Positions 61,546 to 64,000 of a stretch of 64,000 nucleotides of DNA are shown piece after piece; position 1 is the first letter of the stretch; every line of letters starts with the position of its first letter. A program made the position numbers and the translations under genes. This DNA is from JACKNG01 sp040220855 (lineage in GTDB: Bacteria; Pseudomonadota; Gammaproteobacteria; Ga0077536), in NCBI GenBank assembly GCA_040220855.1, contig JAVJVZ010000041.1:39079-103078 (forward strand). Reading direction: 5' to 3'. The notes under the pieces were generated by a model. It worked only from the letters and a program-made list of their open reading frames with translations, ran no database searches and was not told the origin of the DNA.

Positions 61546-62286
61546 TCAGAATTCCTGCGCCGTCGGCCGGAACAGGATCTCGTTGACGTCGACATCCGGC
61601 GGCTGGCTGAGGGCAAAGGCCACCATGTTGGCGAACGACTCGGCCGGGATGGCGAATTTCTCGTAGAACTCGTGCACGGCCTTGGAGAAATCCGGCTCGG
61701 TCAAGCTGTCCGGCAACTCGCTCTCGACCGCTCCCGGCGAGATCACCGTGGTGCGGATGTTGTAGGGTTTCACTTCCTGGCGCAGCCCTTCGGACAGCAT
61801 GCGCACGGCAGCCTTGGTGGCGGCATAGACGGCACTGCCCGGACGCACCTTGTGACCAGCGACGGAGGACACGTTGATGATATGTCCGCGCTGTTGCTCC
61901 TTCATGTAGGGCAGCGCGGCCGCGATGCCGTACAGCACGCCTTTCACGTTGACGTCGATCATGCGATCCCAGTCATCGATCTTGGCACGCTCGAGCGGCG
62001 AGTGCGGCATGAGGCCGGCATTGTTCAGGATGGCATCGATCGCGCCATGGGTGCTCACGGCGTGATCGACCAGGCGCTGTACCTGTGCCGGATCGGTGAC
62101 GTCGGTCTGCACCACCGCCTGGGCCCCGAGATCGAGCTCTGTGGCGAGTGCCTCGAGCCGCTCCACGCGCCGTGCGCCGAGTACGAGCCTGGCGCCCTCG
62201 GCGGCCAGCCGCCGCGCGGCGGCCGCACCGAGGCCACTGCTGGCGCCCGTGATAACGATGACCTGGTCTTTGATTGCTGCGCTCAT
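61546..62286 (-). CDS. Short-chain dehydrogenase/reductase
   Basis: A 246-residue classical SDR. The cofactor motif TGASSGLG is at 12-19, the NAG motif in ILNNAGLMPHSPL, and the catalytic set S-Y-K in INVSSVAGHKVRPGSAVYAATKAAV. It is an NAD(P)-dependent alcohol or ketone oxidoreductase of unknown substrate, of the YdfG/3-hydroxy acid dehydrogenase style. The start at 62286 is preceded by GAGGAGGGC. Confidence 0.92.
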   Translation of the reverse strand: MSAAIKDQVIVITGASSGLGAAAARRLAAEGARLVLGARRVERLEALATELDLGAQAVVQTDVTDPAQVQRLVDHAVSTHGAIDAILNNAGLMPHSPLERAKIDDWDRMIDVNVKGVLYGIAAALPYMKEQQRGHIINVSSVAGHKVRPGSAVYAATKAAVRMLSEGLRQEVKPYNIRTTVISPGAVESELPDSLTEPDFSKAVHEFYEKFAIPAESFANMVAFALSQPPDVDVNEILFRPTAQEF

Positions 62287-62714
62287 GCTCGTCCTGCCCT
62301 CCTCGCTGCATCCGGGATGCGAGGTCCCGTCGATGTCGTGCTGCACGTGGTGAATTCCCCACCGCCCGCTCGTGTCGCAAAGCAGCCGAAGCAGGGGTGC
62401 GTAGCCGACAGGCTAGCGGGGTCGGCCGCACCATGCCAACGTCCTCGGCGAAGCGTGGTCGGCACCCGTGATGCTCGCACGCGAGGGACACGCGGCCGGT
62501 GGAAGCCGGGATCCTCCCCACCCAGCCGCGACCACGAAGCGGCACGGCAGCCTGCTCCCGTGGCCGCGTATCCGGATGCTGGCAACGTCACGACTGGTAG
62601 ATTTTCATGAATTTTCGTTGCAACGCTTTCATCCTGCGCGAAAAGTCCGGCAAGATCGTCGGGCGTCAGACGATGGCGATGCCTGCCACCCCGGCCGAAC
62701 AGAGGAACAACGAC
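62287..62714. other. Divergent intergenic region
   Basis: About 430 bp between the dehydrogenase gene (minus) and the sorted protein gene (plus). No RNA or repeat was recognised. An in-frame extension of the sorted protein to 62607 exists but lacks a ribosome site. Confidence 0.35.
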
Positions 62715-63671
62715 ATGGAACACCGATTCATCCCGCGCCCGCTCGCGACCATCATCGCGGCCGCCGCGCTGTGCTGGACCGGCACCGCCCCGGCCGCCGT
62801 GGCCGCGGCCACGCCCGGTGTTGCGGCAACGGTGGAGGCGCATTACCAGGGTCTTTCCAGCGGGCCGACGAGCGCCAGCGCCGGAAATCCCGGCAGCGTC
62901 GCACCGGAGGCCGTCGCCGGCCCCGGCGGTGGCAGCAGCGTCCTCAGCCTCCAGCAGCCCGGACAACCGGAGGTGCTGGTATACGACGAGGCCATCGCCC
63001 GCGCGCGCGCCAACCTGCCGGGGACCATCGGCAGTTACAGCCACGCCGGCGGCTATACGCCTTCTTTCGACCCACCCAGCGCGGTCACGGCGACGGCACA
63101 GGCGCGCACGCTGACGCAATGGGTGGTGACGAGCAGCGATCCGAACGTGACCTCGGTCGGCATCGACGTGCTGGCGTTCTTCGACGGCACCCTGCTCACC
63201 TACGACGCGGCGGGCGTCGCCCCCGGCGATCTCACGGCCAGCATCACCGCTGCCATGCGCGCGGACACTCTCTCAGGCCAGCTCTACGGCTTCGAGGCCG
63301 AGGCCACGCTCGACTCCGAACTCGGCCTCTCCGCCAGCGCGAACTGGAGCGGCGACTTCCTCAGCGGCTCGTCCGGCTTCGGCAGCGTGCGCCAGTCCAC
63401 CGTCGACTATGACGCCTTCTTCGACGACGCCTTCGTCGTCAACGTCGGCGAGACGTTCTCCTGGGAGGTCGTCCTGGACACCGCCGCCTATGCCGCCGGT
63501 CCATTCGAGTTGTGGGCGGTCGCCGATTTCTACAACACCGCCGGTTTCGAGCTTTCCGTCGATACGCCCGGGGTGACGCTGTCGCAGGTCGTCGTGCCGG
63601 TGCCGCCCGCCCTGCCACTGCTCGCCGGCGCCACAGGCCTGCTCGCGCTGCGGCGTCGCCGCGCGGCCTGA
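62715..63671 (+). CDS. Exported protein with VPVPP sorting tail
   Basis: A 318-residue protein with a ribosome site (AGAGGA) and signal peptide (PLATIIAAAALCWTGTAPAAVAAA). The body includes low-complexity G/S/A segments and a long strand-rich domain (LTQWVVTSSDPNVTSVGIDVLAFFDGTLLTYD), then VVPVPPALPLLAGATGLLALRRRR, a PEP-CTERM-type tail. No known domain. Confidence 0.83.
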   Translation: MEHRFIPRPLATIIAAAALCWTGTAPAAVAAATPGVAATVEAHYQGLSSGPTSASAGNPGSVAPEAVAGPGGGSSVLSLQQPGQPEVLVYDEAIARARANLPGTIGSYSHAGGYTPSFDPPSAVTATAQARTLTQWVVTSSDPNVTSVGIDVLAFFDGTLLTYDAAGVAPGDLTASITAAMRADTLSGQLYGFEAEATLDSELGLSASANWSGDFLSGSSGFGSVRQSTVDYDAFFDDAFVVNVGETFSWEVVLDTAAYAAGPFELWAVADFYNTAGFELSVDTPGVTLSQVVVPVPPALPLLAGATGLLALRRRRAA

Positions 63672-63724
63672 GCACGCGGGTGTAGCGCGCAGCGCCGCAC
63701 CGGCCGGGTGGTACGGCGCTTCGT

Positions 63725-63770
63725 CGCGCCGCCCTAGCGCCGCCCTAGCGACTAGCGCCGCCCTAGCGAC
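63725..63770. repeat. Short tandem repeat, unit GCGCCGCCCTAGC
   Basis: Three imperfect copies with short spacers, between the sorted protein gene and fhs. The role is unknown; it could vary in copy number. Confidence 0.6.
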
Positions 63771-63849
63771 GGCCTGGCTACCGCTGCTGCGCGCCTCGGG
63801 CTGACGCCTGCGCCAGCGGCCGCCTGCGCGCAGCGAGTGCGAGAAGCAC

Positions 63850-64000
63850 TCAGAACAGCCCCGTGATGCGCCCATCGTCATCGACGTCGATGCGCTCGGC
63901 GGCGGGGGCCTTGGGCAGGCCCGGCATGGTCATCATGTTGCCGGCGAGCGCGACCACGAAGCCGGCCCCGGCCGCCACGCGCACCTCGCTCAACTCCACC
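63850..64000 (-). CDS. fhs: Formate-tetrahydrofolate ligase, C-terminal end (gene continues beyond window)
   Basis: The last 50 codons read SEVRVAAGAGFVVALAGNMM, then TMPGLPKAPAAERIDVDDDGRITGLF and stop. This closely follows the C-terminus of formate-tetrahydrofolate ligases (AGAGFVV...MTMPGLP...ID.D..G.I.GLF). The enzyme makes 10-formyl-THF from formate, THF and ATP for one-carbon metabolism. Most of the gene, including its ATP-binding site, is outside the window. Confidence 0.85.
   Translation of the reverse strand, partial: VELSEVRVAAGAGFVVALAGNMMTMPGLPKAPAAERIDVDDDGRITGLF

Overview
The window is a GC-rich (roughly 65% by eye) bacterial chromosome segment, most likely from a gammaproteobacterium. 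The signs are an RND efflux pair, a haem-type fatty acid cis/trans isomerase, IS91 remnants, many proteins with PEP-CTERM or VPxPA-type C-terminal sorting signals, and dense chemotaxis and signalling genes. No rRNA, complete tRNA, CRISPR array or replication origin was seen. Both ends cut genes: a STAND NTPase on the left, and formate-tetrahydrofolate ligase (last 50 codons) on the right.

Positions 1-12.4 kb are accessory DNA. They hold an AT-rich STAND NTPase with a probable nuclease N-terminus (antiphage candidate), a RelE/RHH toxin-antitoxin module present twice as an 845-bp direct duplication, two inverted 146-bp blocks ending in the 3' part of a tRNA-Val(CAC), two gene remnants (a sorted DUF1566-type protein and the N-terminus of a 4Fe-4S protein), a decayed IS91 transposase, an AbiE type IV toxin-antitoxin pair with a clear operator, and an orphan gene. 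The IS91 gene is split by three short elements, each predicted to fold as four consecutive hairpins with different sequences. I consider these the most unusual feature of the window.

Positions 12.4-33 kb are mainly chromosomal. They hold an RND/MFP pump without an outer membrane channel gene, an alpha/beta-hydrolase-cyclase fusion, a PAS-PAS hybrid histidine kinase, several exported proteins with sorting signals (one broken by an in-frame amber codon), a DUF309 protein, an SMP-30-like propeller protein, and a SCO1-MCP gene pair.

Positions 33-50 kb hold an amidase, a three-domain Rid protein in which only the middle domain keeps the key arginine, a cytochrome b561 pair, a GNAT acetyltransferase, two envelope lipoproteins, a symporter fused to a solute-binding domain, and a tight three-gene envelope operon (LssY_C lipoprotein, exported 501-aa protein, metallophosphoesterase) facing a phospholipase D lipoprotein.

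Positions 50-64 kb hold a rearrangement that fuses two broken genes tail to tail, then cti, a TfdB-like flavin hydroxylase, a soluble chemoreceptor with a C-terminal sensor domain, a giant TolB-like propeller protein, a short-chain dehydrogenase, another sorted protein and the 3' end of fhs. Seven exported proteins and one remnant carry sorting tails, but no exosortase or rhombosortase gene is present, so the sorting machinery must be encoded elsewhere.
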